From Betaproteobacteria bacterium (GTDB lineage Bacteria > Pseudomonadota > Gammaproteobacteria > Burkholderiales > SG8-41), in the NCBI GenBank assembly GCA_947476215.1, contig CANJQI010000021.1, positions 1 through 43,469 of the forward strand: a DNA stretch of 43,469 nt, read 5' to 3'. Made by a program: the position numbers and the translations under genes. The notes under the pieces were generated by a model. It was not told where the DNA came from. It searched no databases and was given only the letters and a program-made list of their open reading frames with translations. Shown one piece after another: positions 1-8,262 of this stretch (positions within the stretch are counted from its first letter, which is position 1; every line of letters starts with the position of its first letter).

Positions 1-66
1 ACCGAGTTATGTCATTACCGCCTGGATGTCGGCAAAGTTAATGATTATTTGAGCGAAAACCGATAA
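1..66 (+). CDS. Glutaredoxin-like (DUF836) protein, C-terminal end only
   Basis: The first 21 codons in frame 1 end in TAA at 64-66 and encode a tail with ELCHYRLD followed by KVNDYL. This resembles the C-terminus of the short glutaredoxin-like DUF836 proteins, which commonly end in an ELxHYxLD / VxxYL pattern and are often encoded just before lepA in betaproteobacteria. The start and the CxxC redox motif lie outside the window, so the identification rests on this short tail and on the lepA neighbourhood. A terminator follows 20 bases after the stop. Confidence 0.6.
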   Translation, partial: TELCHYRLDVGKVNDYLSENR

Positions 67-85
67 AATCCCGTTTTGTTTATTC

Positions 86-113
86 AAAGGGCATTTCATA
101 CGTGCCCTTTTTT
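86..113 (+). terminator. Rho-independent terminator upstream of lepA
   Basis: A perfect 8-bp stem (AAAGGGCA at 86-93, TGCCCTTT at 103-110) with a 9-base loop is followed by a T run ending at 113. It should end the transcript of the glutaredoxin-like gene. It lies only 4 bases before the lepA ATG at 118, so it occupies the place of the lepA ribosome binding site. Confidence 0.75.
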
Positions 114-117
114 GTAG

Positions 118-1908
118 ATGCAGCATATCCGCAACTTTTCCATCATCGCGCATATTGATCACGGCAAATCGACGCTGGCCGATCGATTTATCCAGTTGTG
201 CGGCGGCCTGAGTGACCGCGAGATGGGAGCACAGGTGCTGGATTCCATGGATCTGGAGCGAGAGCGTGGAATCACCATCAAAGCGCAGACCGCGGCTCTG
301 GAATATCTTGCACGTGACGGTACTGTCTATCATCTCAACCTCATAGACACGCCAGGGCACGTGGATTTTTCCTATGAGGTGTCGCGCTCGCTTTCCGCCT
401 GCGAAGGGGCGTTGTTGGTCGTGGACGCGTCACAGGGTGTCGAGGCACAAACGGTCGCCAACTGTCACACCGCCATAGAGCAGGGCGTGGAAGTAGTACC
501 GGTTTTGAACAAGATCGATCTGCCGTCCGCCGAACCCGAACGTGTCATTGCCGAAATCGAAGACATAATAGGCATACCGGCAAAGGATGCAGTGCACGCC
601 AGTGCTAAGACTGGCGTGGGCGTGCAGGACATACTCGAAGCCGTCATCGAACGCATCCCGCCGCCGGGTGGCGACCCAACCGCACCACTCAAAGCACTTA
701 TCATAGACTCGTGGTTTGATAACTATGTCGGCGTGGTCATGCTGGTGCGTGTGGTCGATGGCGAACTCAGACCCAAGGACCGCATTCTGCTGATGTCGAC
801 CAAGGCGCAGTATCTGTGCGAAAAAGTCGGTGTCTTCACGCCCAAGGCTCGTGCCAAGGACACGCTGGGTGCCGGGGAAGTCGGTTTCATCATTGCCGGC
901 ATCAAGGAACTTCAGGCAGCGCGTGTCGGCGACACCGTGACGATATTTGATCGCCCGGCGGCGCAGGCCTTGCCGGGATTCAAGGAAATCAAGCCGCAGG
1001 TTTTTGCCGGACTGTACCCGGTGGACGCGAATCAGTACAACGCACTGCGCGATGCCCTGGAAAAACTCCATCTTAACGATTCGTCTTTGCGCTTCGAACC
1101 CGAATCCTCGCAGGCGCTGGGGTTTGGATTTCGCTGTGGATTCCTGGGTTTGTTGCATCTGGATATCGTCCAGGAGCGTCTCGAACGCGAGTATGGCATG
1201 GAACTCATAACCACGGCGCCGACGGTGATTTATCAGGTGCTGCTGCACGACGGGTCGCTAATCGAGATCGAAAACCCTTCCAAGCTGCCGGATCCGTCCA
1301 AGATTGCGGAGGTTCGTGAGCCGATTATCACCGCTTCGATCCTGGTACCGCAAGATTACGTCGGCTCGGTAATCACGCTGTGCAATCAGAAGCGCGGCGC
1401 GCAAAAGAATCTGCAATACATGGGGCGGCAGGTCATGCTGACTTACGAATTGCCGCTCAACGAAGTGGTCATGGACTTTTTCGACAAGCTCAAGTCGGTG
1501 AGTCGCGGCTACGCGTCGCTCGACTATGAATTCAAGGAGTATCGCGCCGATGATCTTGTCAAGCTGGATACATTGATCAATGGAGACAAGGTCGATGCGT
1601 TATCACTGATAGTCCATCGCGCGAATTCCCTGTTCCGGGGACGCGATCTTGCCTCGCGTATGCGCGGATTGATTCCACGCCAGATGTTTGATATTGCAGT
1701 GCAAGCCGCCATCGGATCGCACATCATCGCACGCGAAACCATCAAGGCATTGCGCAAAAACGTGCTCGCCAAATGTTATGGCGGCGATATATCACGCAAG
1801 AGAAAATTGCTCGAAAAGCAGAAAGCCGGCAAAAAACGAATGAAGCAGGTCGGCAATGTGGAGATTCCGCAGGAGGCATTCCTCGCGATTTTGCAGGTGG
1901 AAAAATAA
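118..1908 (+). CDS. lepA: Elongation factor 4 (LepA), ribosome-associated GTPase
   Basis: LepA is a translational GTPase that acts on the 70S ribosome and is linked to back-translocation or initiation under ionic stress. The 596-residue product has the expected length. The sequence shows the P-loop AHIDHGKST at about residues 11-19, DTPGH at 77-81 and NKID at 131-134. These are followed by EF-G-like domains and the LepA-specific C-terminal part with the KRMKQVG segment. The start at 118 gives the conserved N-terminus ([14 protein letters not shown]), so it is secure even though no Shine-Dalgarno sequence precedes it. A terminator hairpin fills that position instead. lepB follows after about 110 bases containing a heptamer repeat. 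Confidence 0.97.
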   Translation: MQHIRNFSIIAHIDHGKSTLADRFIQLCGGLSDREMGAQVLDSMDLERERGITIKAQTAALEYLARDGTVYHLNLIDTPGHVDFSYEVSRSLSACEGALLVVDASQGVEAQTVANCHTAIEQGVEVVPVLNKIDLPSAEPERVIAEIEDIIGIPAKDAVHASAKTGVGVQDILEAVIERIPPPGGDPTAPLKALIIDSWFDNYVGVVMLVRVVDGELRPKDRILLMSTKAQYLCEKVGVFTPKARAKDTLGAGEVGFIIAGIKELQAARVGDTVTIFDRPAAQALPGFKEIKPQVFAGLYPVDANQYNALRDALEKLHLNDSSLRFEPESSQALGFGFRCGFLGLLHLDIVQERLEREYGMELITTAPTVIYQVLLHDGSLIEIENPSKLPDPSKIAEVREPIITASILVPQDYVGSVITLCNQKRGAQKNLQYMGRQVMLTYELPLNEVVMDFFDKLKSVSRGYASLDYEFKEYRADDLVKLDTLINGDKVDALSLIVHRANSLFRGRDLASRMRGLIPRQMFDIAVQAAIGSHIIARETIKALRKNVLAKCYGGDISRKRKLLEKQKAGKKRMKQVGNVEIPQEAFLAILQVEK

Positions 1909-1912
1909 AATC

Positions 1913-2000
1913 GTGAGCTGTGAGCTGTGAGCTGTGAGTGGTAAACGGTCGACTCTCCTGCGAGATTACTGTTACTGCTTACCGCTTACCGCTTACTACT
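1913..2000. repeat. Heptamer tandem repeat, imperfect inverted arrangement
   Basis: Directly after the lepA stop come three copies of GTGAGCT (1913-1933), then GTGAGTG and GTAAACG. About 30 bases later the opposite-sense heptamers CTTACCG (1978-1984, 1985-1991) and CTTACTA (1992-1998) appear. The two halves can partly pair (GTAAACGGT with ACCGCTTAC). The unit length of 7 and the position just after a stop codon recur at 18574 and 42273. It resembles the degenerate heptamer arrays seen in intergenic DNA of some proteobacteria; its function is unknown. Confidence 0.8.
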
Positions 2001-2016
2001 GACTTGGTGTGGCCCT

Positions 2017-2820
2017 ATGAATTTTGCCTTGATTCTTTTTTCTGCACTCGTATTCACCGGTGCGATCTGTCTACTCGATCGTTTTTTCCTGAGGCCGGCG
2101 CGGACCAAGGATATTCCGGAACCGTGGTGGATCGAGTATCCGAAGAGCTTTTTCCCGGTCATCCTCATTGTATTTCTGTTGCGGTCGTTCCTGGTGGAGC
2201 CGTTCAAGATTCCATCCGGCTCCATGCTGCCCACGTTATTGATCGGGGATTTCATACTGGTCAACAAATTTACCTATGGGATTCGAATTCCGGTTATTAA
2301 CAAGAAGATAATCGACATCAATCAACCGCAACGAGGCGAGGTGATGGTATTCCGATTTCCCGATAATCCGTCCCTGGATTACATCAAGCGCGTAGTCGGC
2401 CTGCCGGGGGACAAGATCAGCTATAAGAACAAGCGACTTTCAGTAAACGGCGAGGAAGTTCGAATAGAAACCGATGGTCAGTATAATTACATTGAGACTG
2501 GGCTCACGTTTCTTGCGACAGATCGTTTTTGGGAACAGCTCGGCAGCCAGCGGCATTGGATAATCACGCGCTCGGAAGTGCCCACGGTGCATCTGGACGG
2601 CGTTCAGCAGTTTCCATTTCGCGACAAATGTGTCTACAATGATTCTGGCTTCAACTGTACGGTCCCAGCCGGGCACTACTTCATGATGGGCGACAACAGG
2701 GACAGCAGCAGCGACAGTCGCTACTGGGGTTTTGTGCCGGATCAGAACATCGTCGGCCGGGCATTTCTGGTGTGGTGGAACTTCGACGAATTCAGGCGCA
2801 TCGGGCAATCTATCAATTGA
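2017..2820 (+). CDS. lepB: Signal peptidase I
   Basis: This inner-membrane serine protease removes Sec/Tat signal peptides from exported proteins. The 267-residue protein starts with a hydrophobic segment (residues 3-20) and has a second membrane segment at about 46-60. The family boxes follow: PSGSMLPTL with the catalytic serine at residue 69, DYIKRVVGLPGD with the general-base lysine at 124, and GDNRDSSSDSRYWG near the C-terminus. The length is slightly below the E. coli enzyme, as is normal in betaproteobacteria. It lies between lepA and the DUF4845 gene. The start has no strong ribosome binding site but gives a complete N-terminal membrane segment. The stop TGA overlaps a possible in-frame ATG (2820) of the next gene. 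Confidence 0.96.
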   Translation: MNFALILFSALVFTGAICLLDRFFLRPARTKDIPEPWWIEYPKSFFPVILIVFLLRSFLVEPFKIPSGSMLPTLLIGDFILVNKFTYGIRIPVINKKIIDINQPQRGEVMVFRFPDNPSLDYIKRVVGLPGDKISYKNKRLSVNGEEVRIETDGQYNYIETGLTFLATDRFWEQLGSQRHWIITRSEVPTVHLDGVQQFPFRDKCVYNDSGFNCTVPAGHYFMMGDNRDSSSDSRYWGFVPDQNIVGRAFLVWWNFDEFRRIGQSIN

Positions 2821-2831
2821 TGGGGGGGGGT

Positions 2832-3194
2832 ATGAAGAGACAAAGAGGCGTATCGCTAAGCGGCTTGATGATAGTCTTGTTCCTGCTGATCATGGGAGCA
2901 TTGCTGGGATTCAAACTTTTCACGCCCTATAGCCAGTATTTCACGATACAGAAAGTATTCAAGGCGGTGGCCGCCAAGCCCGAAGCAAAGTCCGGAAACC
3001 GCAGGGACATCATGGCAGCTTGGGCGAGTTATGCGACCATCGAAAATATAACGACGATCAACGGCGATGATATAGAAGTGACCAAGGATGGAAACAACGT
3101 GGTCATCAGCGCAAGCTATTCGGTGAAAGTGCCATTGTTTCGGAATATCAGTCTCGTGATTGACTTCAATCCCACGTCCGCCGGCACGCCGTGA
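2832..3194 (+). CDS. DUF4845 small membrane-anchored protein
   Basis: This 120-residue protein of unknown function belongs to the DUF4845 family, which commonly occupies the slot between lepB and rnc in betaproteobacteria. It has a pilin-like N-terminus: a short basic head (MKRQRGVS), then one hydrophobic helix (about residues 8-27), then a small periplasmic domain with a conserved YSVKVPLFRNISLVIDF end. The chosen ATG at 2832 is preceded by nine G residues (2822-2830), which serve as the ribosome binding site. An alternative in-frame ATG at 2820 overlaps the lepB stop and would place the G tract inside the coding sequence, adding MGGG. Translation is probably coupled to lepB. Confidence 0.85.
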   Translation: MKRQRGVSLSGLMIVLFLLIMGALLGFKLFTPYSQYFTIQKVFKAVAAKPEAKSGNRRDIMAAWASYATIENITTINGDDIEVTKDGNNVVISASYSVKVPLFRNISLVIDFNPTSAGTP

Positions 3195-3225
3195 CCCCGC
3201 ATGTCTTGTCATCATCGGAGCCGGG

Positions 3226-3897
3226 ATGGAACACGATGCATTTGCCGCAAAAATCGGCTATTGTTTCCATAATATTGAGCTGCTAAAGCAGGCACTGACG
3301 CACCGCAGCCATGGTTCCCCGCATTATGAAAGGCTTGAGTTTCTGGGGGATGGTGTATTGAATTGCATCATCGCAGCGGAGCTGTTTCATCTGCTGCCGC
3401 AGTTGCCAGAGGGGAATCTTACGCGCTTGCGGGCCAGTCTTGTCAATCAGCACAAGCTACATGAAACCGCATTACGTATTAATCTTGGTCCGCAACTGCT
3501 GCTGGGCGAGGGCGAATTGCGCAGCGGCGGAGCAAATCGGCCGTCCATACTCGCTGATGCGGTCGAAGCGCTGATCGGCGCGATATTTCTCGATGGTGGT
3601 TTTGAGACGGCTCGCGATGTGACGCGACGCTTGTTTGGTGATGCACTCAATGCGCAGGATTTGCTCGCGCTGGGCAAGGACGCGAAGACTCAGCTGCAGG
3701 AATATCTTCAGGGTCGCCGTATCTCCCTGCCACAATACACAGTGACCATGACCCGCGGGGAGGCGCATGAACAAACGTTTTGCGTTGCATGCGCGATCCC
3801 GGAACTTGGAATCTGCACGCAAGGCGAAGGTCCAAATCGTCGAAGCGCCGAACAGATAGCCGCGCGCCGTGCCTTTGAACGCGTTACCGGGACATAA
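3226..3897 (+). CDS. rnc: Ribonuclease III
   Basis: This double-strand-specific endoribonuclease processes 16S/23S rRNA precursors and some mRNAs. The product has 223 residues. The RNase III domain carries the signature ERLEFLGD at 35-42 (catalytic E38 and D42), E62, and D111/E114. These match the E. coli active-site residues with a constant offset of three. The signature reads GDG where GDS is usual. The double-stranded RNA-binding domain spans about 153-222. The start at 3226 is chosen because GGAG lies at 3217-3220 and the N-terminus aligns with the family; a longer frame upstream has no support. The stop TAA abuts the era ATG, so rnc and era are probably coupled. Confidence 0.95.
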   Translation: MEHDAFAAKIGYCFHNIELLKQALTHRSHGSPHYERLEFLGDGVLNCIIAAELFHLLPQLPEGNLTRLRASLVNQHKLHETALRINLGPQLLLGEGELRSGGANRPSILADAVEALIGAIFLDGGFETARDVTRRLFGDALNAQDLLALGKDAKTQLQEYLQGRRISLPQYTVTMTRGEAHEQTFCVACAIPELGICTQGEGPNRRSAEQIAARRAFERVTGT

Positions 3898-4791
3898 ATG
3901 ACATCGCAGACCGACTTCAGAACCGGCTACGTGGGTATCATTGGCCGTCCCAACGTCGGGAAGTCCACATTGCTCAATCGATTGATCGGGCAGAAACTCA
4001 GCATTACGTCTCGCAAACCACAGACCACTCGCCAGCGCATTACCGGCATTCTGAACGTGGACAACGGCCAGCTGCTGTTCGTCGATACTCCGGGATTTCA
4101 GATCCGCCATGGAAGCGCGCTCAACCGCAGCATGAATCGCGAGGCGACGCAGGCCGTCGCCGACGTGGACGTGGTTTTATTTGTCGTCGAAGCGCTGCGC
4201 TTTAGCGCCGAGGACAACGCGGCGCTGAAGCTGATCGCTAGGCACGGATGCGTGATCCTCGTGATCAACAAGATCGACAGCATCCCCGAGCGCGCACTGC
4301 TGCTGCCATTCATCGCCACGATGTCTCAAAGGCATGCATTCGCGGAAATTGTCCCTGTTTCGGCGAGCAAAGGGCATGCGATTAAAGATCTCGCTCGCAC
4401 GATTAGGGGATATCTGCCGGAGTCGGCACCGATCTACCAAGCGGATGAGATTACTGAGTCCAGTGAGCGTTTTCTGGCATCGGAACTGATACGCGAGAAA
4501 ATGTTCAGACAGCTTGGGGACGAGCTGCCGTACGTGAGCGCGGTCTTGATAGATAGTTTTACGCTAGTAGGGACGCTGCGCAAGATCCATGCGTCCATTA
4601 TTGTCGACAAGGAATCGCACAAAGGGATAGTGGTCGGGGCGAAGGGAAGTCGCCTCAAGGAGATCGGTACGCAGGCGCGTATCGACATGGAAAAACTTTT
4701 CGGCGGCAAAGTTCATCTGGAAGTATGGGTTACGGTCAAACGTGGATGGAGCGAAAACCGGCAACTGCTGAAGAGACTTGGATATGGCTGA
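3898..4791 (+). CDS. era: GTPase Era, 16S rRNA maturation factor
   Basis: Era is an essential GTPase that binds the 3' end of 16S rRNA and assists 30S assembly. In the 297-residue protein the G1 motif GRPNVGKS lies at 16-23, DTPG at 63-66 and NKID at 124-127. A C-terminal KH domain contains GIVVGAKGSRLKEIG. The gene starts on the base after the rnc stop and its end overlaps recO by 8 bases. This is the classical rnc-era-recO operon. Confidence 0.96.
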   Translation: MTSQTDFRTGYVGIIGRPNVGKSTLLNRLIGQKLSITSRKPQTTRQRITGILNVDNGQLLFVDTPGFQIRHGSALNRSMNREATQAVADVDVVLFVVEALRFSAEDNAALKLIARHGCVILVINKIDSIPERALLLPFIATMSQRHAFAEIVPVSASKGHAIKDLARTIRGYLPESAPIYQADEITESSERFLASELIREKMFRQLGDELPYVSAVLIDSFTLVGTLRKIHASIIVDKESHKGIVVGAKGSRLKEIGTQARIDMEKLFGGKVHLEVWVTVKRGWSENRQLLKRLGYG

Positions 4792-5551
4792 TGCAGAGAA
4801 GGCGCGGCATGACGCACAGCCGGCTTTCGTTCTGCATAACTATCCTTACCGCGAAACGAGCCTTTTAATCGAGGTTTTTACCCAGAACCACGGCCGCGTG
4901 GCCCTGGTTGCACGCGGCGCGCGGCGGCCGCGCTCGGCATTGCGCGGGGTACTCCTTGCATTTCAGCCGCTATTGTTGAGTTGGGCGGGCAAGAGCGAAT
5001 TGCGTACTTTGCATAAAGCGGAGTGGCGCGGCGGATTGCCGCAACTGAAGGGAGGCGCGCTGCTGTGCGGGTTTTATCTGAATGAGTTAATGGTGAAATT
5101 GCTCCCGCGTGATGACCCGCATGAAATACTTTACCAAGCATACTTTGATGCTTTACATGCGTTGAGTAATGGGCAAGACCACGCCGCCACATTGCGGCGG
5201 TTTGAAAAAAATCTTCTCAAGGAACTGGGTTATGCCCTGACGCTCGATCGCGATGTCGTCACCGGTGAGTCCATCATCGCGGACAACAACTACCACTACT
5301 GGATAGAACGTGGCCCAGTACTCAGTAAAGAAGGAACACACGAGGGAGAAACGCCGTCGGATCGAGTTCGTGGCGCGGAAAACCGTTTAGAACTGTCCGG
5401 ATCGACTCTGCTCGACATGCTGCGCAACGACTATTCCAACCCAGTAACCCTGCATCAGAGCAAGGCATTGATGCGGATGCTTATCAACCACTATTTGGGC
5501 GACCAAACGCTCAACACGCGACAACTGCTGAGGGACTTGCAAAATCTATGA
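4784..5551 (+). CDS. recO: DNA repair protein RecO
   Basis: RecO mediates loading of RecA onto SSB-coated single-stranded DNA in the RecFOR recombination pathway. The 255-residue product has an N-terminal OB-fold (FVLHNYPYRETSLLIEVFT, then ARGARRPRS) and the helical segment CGFYLNELMVKLLPRDDPH, typical of RecO. ATG 4784 is preferred over the in-frame TTG at 4778. It overlaps the era stop, so translation is probably coupled. The pdxJ start overlaps the recO stop in an ATGA arrangement. Confidence 0.93.
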   Translation: MADAEKARHDAQPAFVLHNYPYRETSLLIEVFTQNHGRVALVARGARRPRSALRGVLLAFQPLLLSWAGKSELRTLHKAEWRGGLPQLKGGALLCGFYLNELMVKLLPRDDPHEILYQAYFDALHALSNGQDHAATLRRFEKNLLKELGYALTLDRDVVTGESIIADNNYHYWIERGPVLSKEGTHEGETPSDRVRGAENRLELSGSTLLDMLRNDYSNPVTLHQSKALMRMLINHYLGDQTLNTRQLLRDLQNL

Positions 5552-6312
5552 CGCACCTGAGCGTAAATCTGAACAAGATTGCGTTACTGCGCAATTCCAG
5601 GTCACTTGGCATACCCAGCGTTATACGGGCAGCGGAAATCGTCCTGAACGCCGGTGCACACGGCGTGACCGTGCATCCGCGCCCGGATCAGCGCCACATT
5701 CGGGTTGGTGATGTTCATGATTTGTCGCACCTGCTCAAGCAGCGATCCGATGCCGAGTTCAATATCGAAGGAAATCCATTTGAGGGACTGCTGGAGCTCG
5801 TAAGCGTGGTTCGCCCGCATCAGTGCACGTTGGTGCCGGATGATCCCGCTGCCTTTACCTCGGATCATGGATGGGATATCAAGCGCGACGGCCATAGCCT
5901 CAGACCGGTAATAGAAAAACTGCACGCGTGGGGTGTACGCGTCAGTCTTTTCATGGATCCCGTGCCTGACGACATGCAGTTGGTCCGGGCGCTGGGCGCG
6001 GATCGCATTGAACTGTATACCGAGCCCTATGCGGCCGCGTATTCAGGTCCCGACGAGTCCGATATTGCGTCAATCTACGCGGCGGCGGCGCGCGCCGCCC
6101 AGAACGCCGGGCTGGGCGTAAACGCGGGACATGATCTGAATCAGAGCAACCTGCCGCAATTTCTGGTTGCGGTGCCCAATGTTCTTGAAGTATCCATAGG
6201 GCATGCCCTGATTGCCGACGCGATAGAATCCGGGTTGGCTGCAACGGTGAGCAATTATCTGTCGGCAATTGCCGGGGATTCCGGCACCGTGAAGGGTGTG
6301 CGATCATTTTGA
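5548..6312 (+). CDS. pdxJ: Pyridoxine 5'-phosphate synthase
   Basis: PdxJ condenses 1-deoxyxylulose 5-phosphate with 3-amino-2-oxopropyl phosphate to give pyridoxine 5'-phosphate, in the cytosolic DXP-dependent vitamin B6 pathway. The 254-residue TIM-barrel protein shows TVHPRPDQRHIR (H43, R45), FNIEGNP with catalytic glutamate 74, and VNAGHDLN carrying the second catalytic histidine. It overlaps recO by four bases (ATGA) and ends the tightly packed group. acpS, which often follows pdxJ in proteobacteria, is not found downstream. Confidence 0.96.
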   Translation: MTHLSVNLNKIALLRNSRSLGIPSVIRAAEIVLNAGAHGVTVHPRPDQRHIRVGDVHDLSHLLKQRSDAEFNIEGNPFEGLLELVSVVRPHQCTLVPDDPAAFTSDHGWDIKRDGHSLRPVIEKLHAWGVRVSLFMDPVPDDMQLVRALGADRIELYTEPYAAAYSGPDESDIASIYAAAARAAQNAGLGVNAGHDLNQSNLPQFLVAVPNVLEVSIGHALIADAIESGLAATVSNYLSAIAGDSGTVKGVRSF

Positions 6313-6426
6313 GATTCAGGCGAAAATAATGCAACCCATGGTATCAGAAGGATATTTTTCTCAGCATGTGGCTATAAGCGACGAAAAGCACTTCGTCTGC
6401 GCATGCGTTGTACTGGAAAAACAATT

Positions 6427-7494
6427 ATGACTGCGCTTCAGTTGCCACTGGGCGCGGTCATGCTGGATGTAAGCGGTCCGGCATTGACGGACGAAGACCG
6501 TGCGCGGCTCAGGCATCCGCAGGTTGGTGGCGTTATACTTTTCGCCCGCAACTGCATGTCGCCGCAACAGGTCGCACGCCTGACCAGTGAAATCCATGCA
6601 CTTCGTCAACCGCCGCTATTGATTGCCATCGACCAGGAGGGGGGCCGGGTTCAGCGGTTGCGTGATGGTTTCACCATTTTGCCCACCATGCGCGAACTGG
6701 GGAGGATCTGGGACCGCGATACCAAGCTCGCGATTTGCATGGCGCGCCAGGTCGGTTACGTGCTGGCCTCGGAACTGCGCGCCCATGGCATCGATTTGAG
6801 TTTTACTCCGGTGCTCGACGTCGATCACGGCAACAGTAGCGTCATCGGCGACCGAGCATTCCACAAACTGCCTCGCGCCATCGGTTCGCTCGCGTTGAGC
6901 CTGGTTCGCGGCCTCGCGCAAGGCGGCATGTCCTCGGTAGGCAAGCACTTTCCGGGTCATGGTCATGTTAAGGCCGACTCGCACCATGAGATACCTGTTG
7001 ATGAAAGATCATTTGATGAGCTTGATGCAGCGGATCTTCAGCCGTTCCGGCATTTGATTGAAAATGGGCTGGGAGCCATCATGCCGGCGCATGTCATTTA
7101 TCCAGCGATTGACAGCCATCCGGCGGGGTTTTCACGCATTTGGTTGAAGAGCATATTGCGCGCTCGGATGGGTTTCGACGGCATGATATTCAGCGACGAC
7201 CTGTCTATGGAAGGTGCGAGCGTCGCGGGTGGGATTACGGAGCGCGCCTCGGCCGCCTTGTCCGCAGGGTGCGACATGGTGTTGGTATGCAACAATCCGA
7301 AGGCGGCCGATCAACTGCTCGCCGAGCTCAGATTTGAAATGCCAGCGGTGGCATTGGCACGCCTTGCCCGGGTGCATGGCAAGGGCGGGCCCGAGTCTCC
7401 GGCTAAGCTGCAACATGACAGGGCATACCTCGATGCAGTTGCCGATGTACGCGGCATCGGTTTCAACGATGGAGAACTCCCGTTGTCCCGCTAA
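6427..7494 (+). CDS. nagZ: Beta-N-acetylhexosaminidase NagZ
   Basis: NagZ is a cytosolic glycoside hydrolase family 3 enzyme. It removes N-acetylglucosamine from anhydro-muropeptides during peptidoglycan recycling and can influence beta-lactamase induction. The 355-residue protein carries KHFPGHG at 173-179, the Asp-His dyad loop ADSHHEIP (D184, H186) and FSDDLSMEG with the nucleophile D258. ATG 6427 is chosen because TGGAAAAA precedes it at a workable distance and the N-terminus aligns with the family. An upstream in-frame ATG at 6403 would add eight residues. The 114 bases between pdxJ and this gene hold no further gene. Confidence 0.95.
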   Translation: MTALQLPLGAVMLDVSGPALTDEDRARLRHPQVGGVILFARNCMSPQQVARLTSEIHALRQPPLLIAIDQEGGRVQRLRDGFTILPTMRELGRIWDRDTKLAICMARQVGYVLASELRAHGIDLSFTPVLDVDHGNSSVIGDRAFHKLPRAIGSLALSLVRGLAQGGMSSVGKHFPGHGHVKADSHHEIPVDERSFDELDAADLQPFRHLIENGLGAIMPAHVIYPAIDSHPAGFSRIWLKSILRARMGFDGMIFSDDLSMEGASVAGGITERASAALSAGCDMVLVCNNPKAADQLLAELRFEMPAVALARLARVHGKGGPESPAKLQHDRAYLDAVADVRGIGFNDGELPLSR

Positions 7495-7548
7495 CATATT
7501 GCGATCACTACACGCAGCGCTTGCACATGGCATGAGCAATTGCCGCCG

Positions 7549-8253
7549 ATGAAATTTTCTTTTTCGTGCCAGGCCTGCCCGAGGCTGTCAGCTTTTCTTG
7601 CTGATGTAAGGCAGGTTCACCCTGACTATCACGCGCGACCGGTGGCGCCATATGGCGACACCAATCCGAAACTGCTGATCGTAGGGCTCGCGCCCGGCAT
7701 GCATGGCGCAAACCGCACCGGCCGGCCATTCACCGGAGACCATGCAGGTATTTTGCTCTATCAGACGCTGCACAAGTTTGGATACGCAACCGCCAGCCTG
7801 TCAGTTCACACCGATGATGGACTGAAGCTGAATGGGTGCCGTATCACCAACGCGGTCAAGTGCCTGCCGCCGAAGAACAAACCTGAGCTTTCAGAAATCA
7901 GGCAATGCAACGGTTATCTGAAGAGCGAACTCAACGCCTTGGCGGCCGGCGCCGCCATACTTGCGCTGGGTACCGTTGCACACTACTCCGTATTGCTTGC
8001 GATGAACCTCAGGAAATCCGAATTTCCGTTCACCCATGGCGCCCGACACGAACTGCCCAGCAAACTGGCGCTTTACGACAGCTATCACTGCAGTCGATAT
8101 AATACTCAGACAAAACGGCTGACCGAGGCCATGTTTGTTCAAGTATTTTCCACCATCGCCGAACATTCGAACGGTACCAACGCGGGCGCCGGCCTTGCGC
8201 CTGATATTGAATCCGGCAAAAGTCGAAGCAGGTCGCGTGCTCACCAGTACTAA
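7549..8253 (+). CDS. Uracil-DNA glycosylase, family 5 (UDGb type)
   Basis: This is a base-excision repair enzyme that removes uracil, and in this family also hypoxanthine and other deaminated bases, from DNA. The 234-residue product has four cysteines in the 4Fe-4S spacing of the family: CxxC at 7 and 10, then C105 and C120. Motif A is VGLAPGMHGANRTGRPFTGD and the motif B region contains SYHCSRYNTQT. The NAVKCLPP segment supports family 5 over family 4. ATG 7549 is used; an in-frame TTG at 7540 would add three residues, and neither has a clear ribosome binding site. It lies 9 bases before uvrC, so two repair genes sit together. Confidence 0.88.
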   Translation: MKFSFSCQACPRLSAFLADVRQVHPDYHARPVAPYGDTNPKLLIVGLAPGMHGANRTGRPFTGDHAGILLYQTLHKFGYATASLSVHTDDGLKLNGCRITNAVKCLPPKNKPELSEIRQCNGYLKSELNALAAGAAILALGTVAHYSVLLAMNLRKSEFPFTHGARHELPSKLALYDSYHCSRYNTQTKRLTEAMFVQVFSTIAEHSNGTNAGAGLAPDIESGKSRSRSRAHQY

Positions 8254-8262
8254 AAATTCAAG

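Noticed and set aside
430-1248. 272-codon open frame on the minus strand
   Set aside because: Lies fully antisense to lepA, whose motifs are certain; low-complexity Arg/His/Gln-rich product with no recognisable domain.
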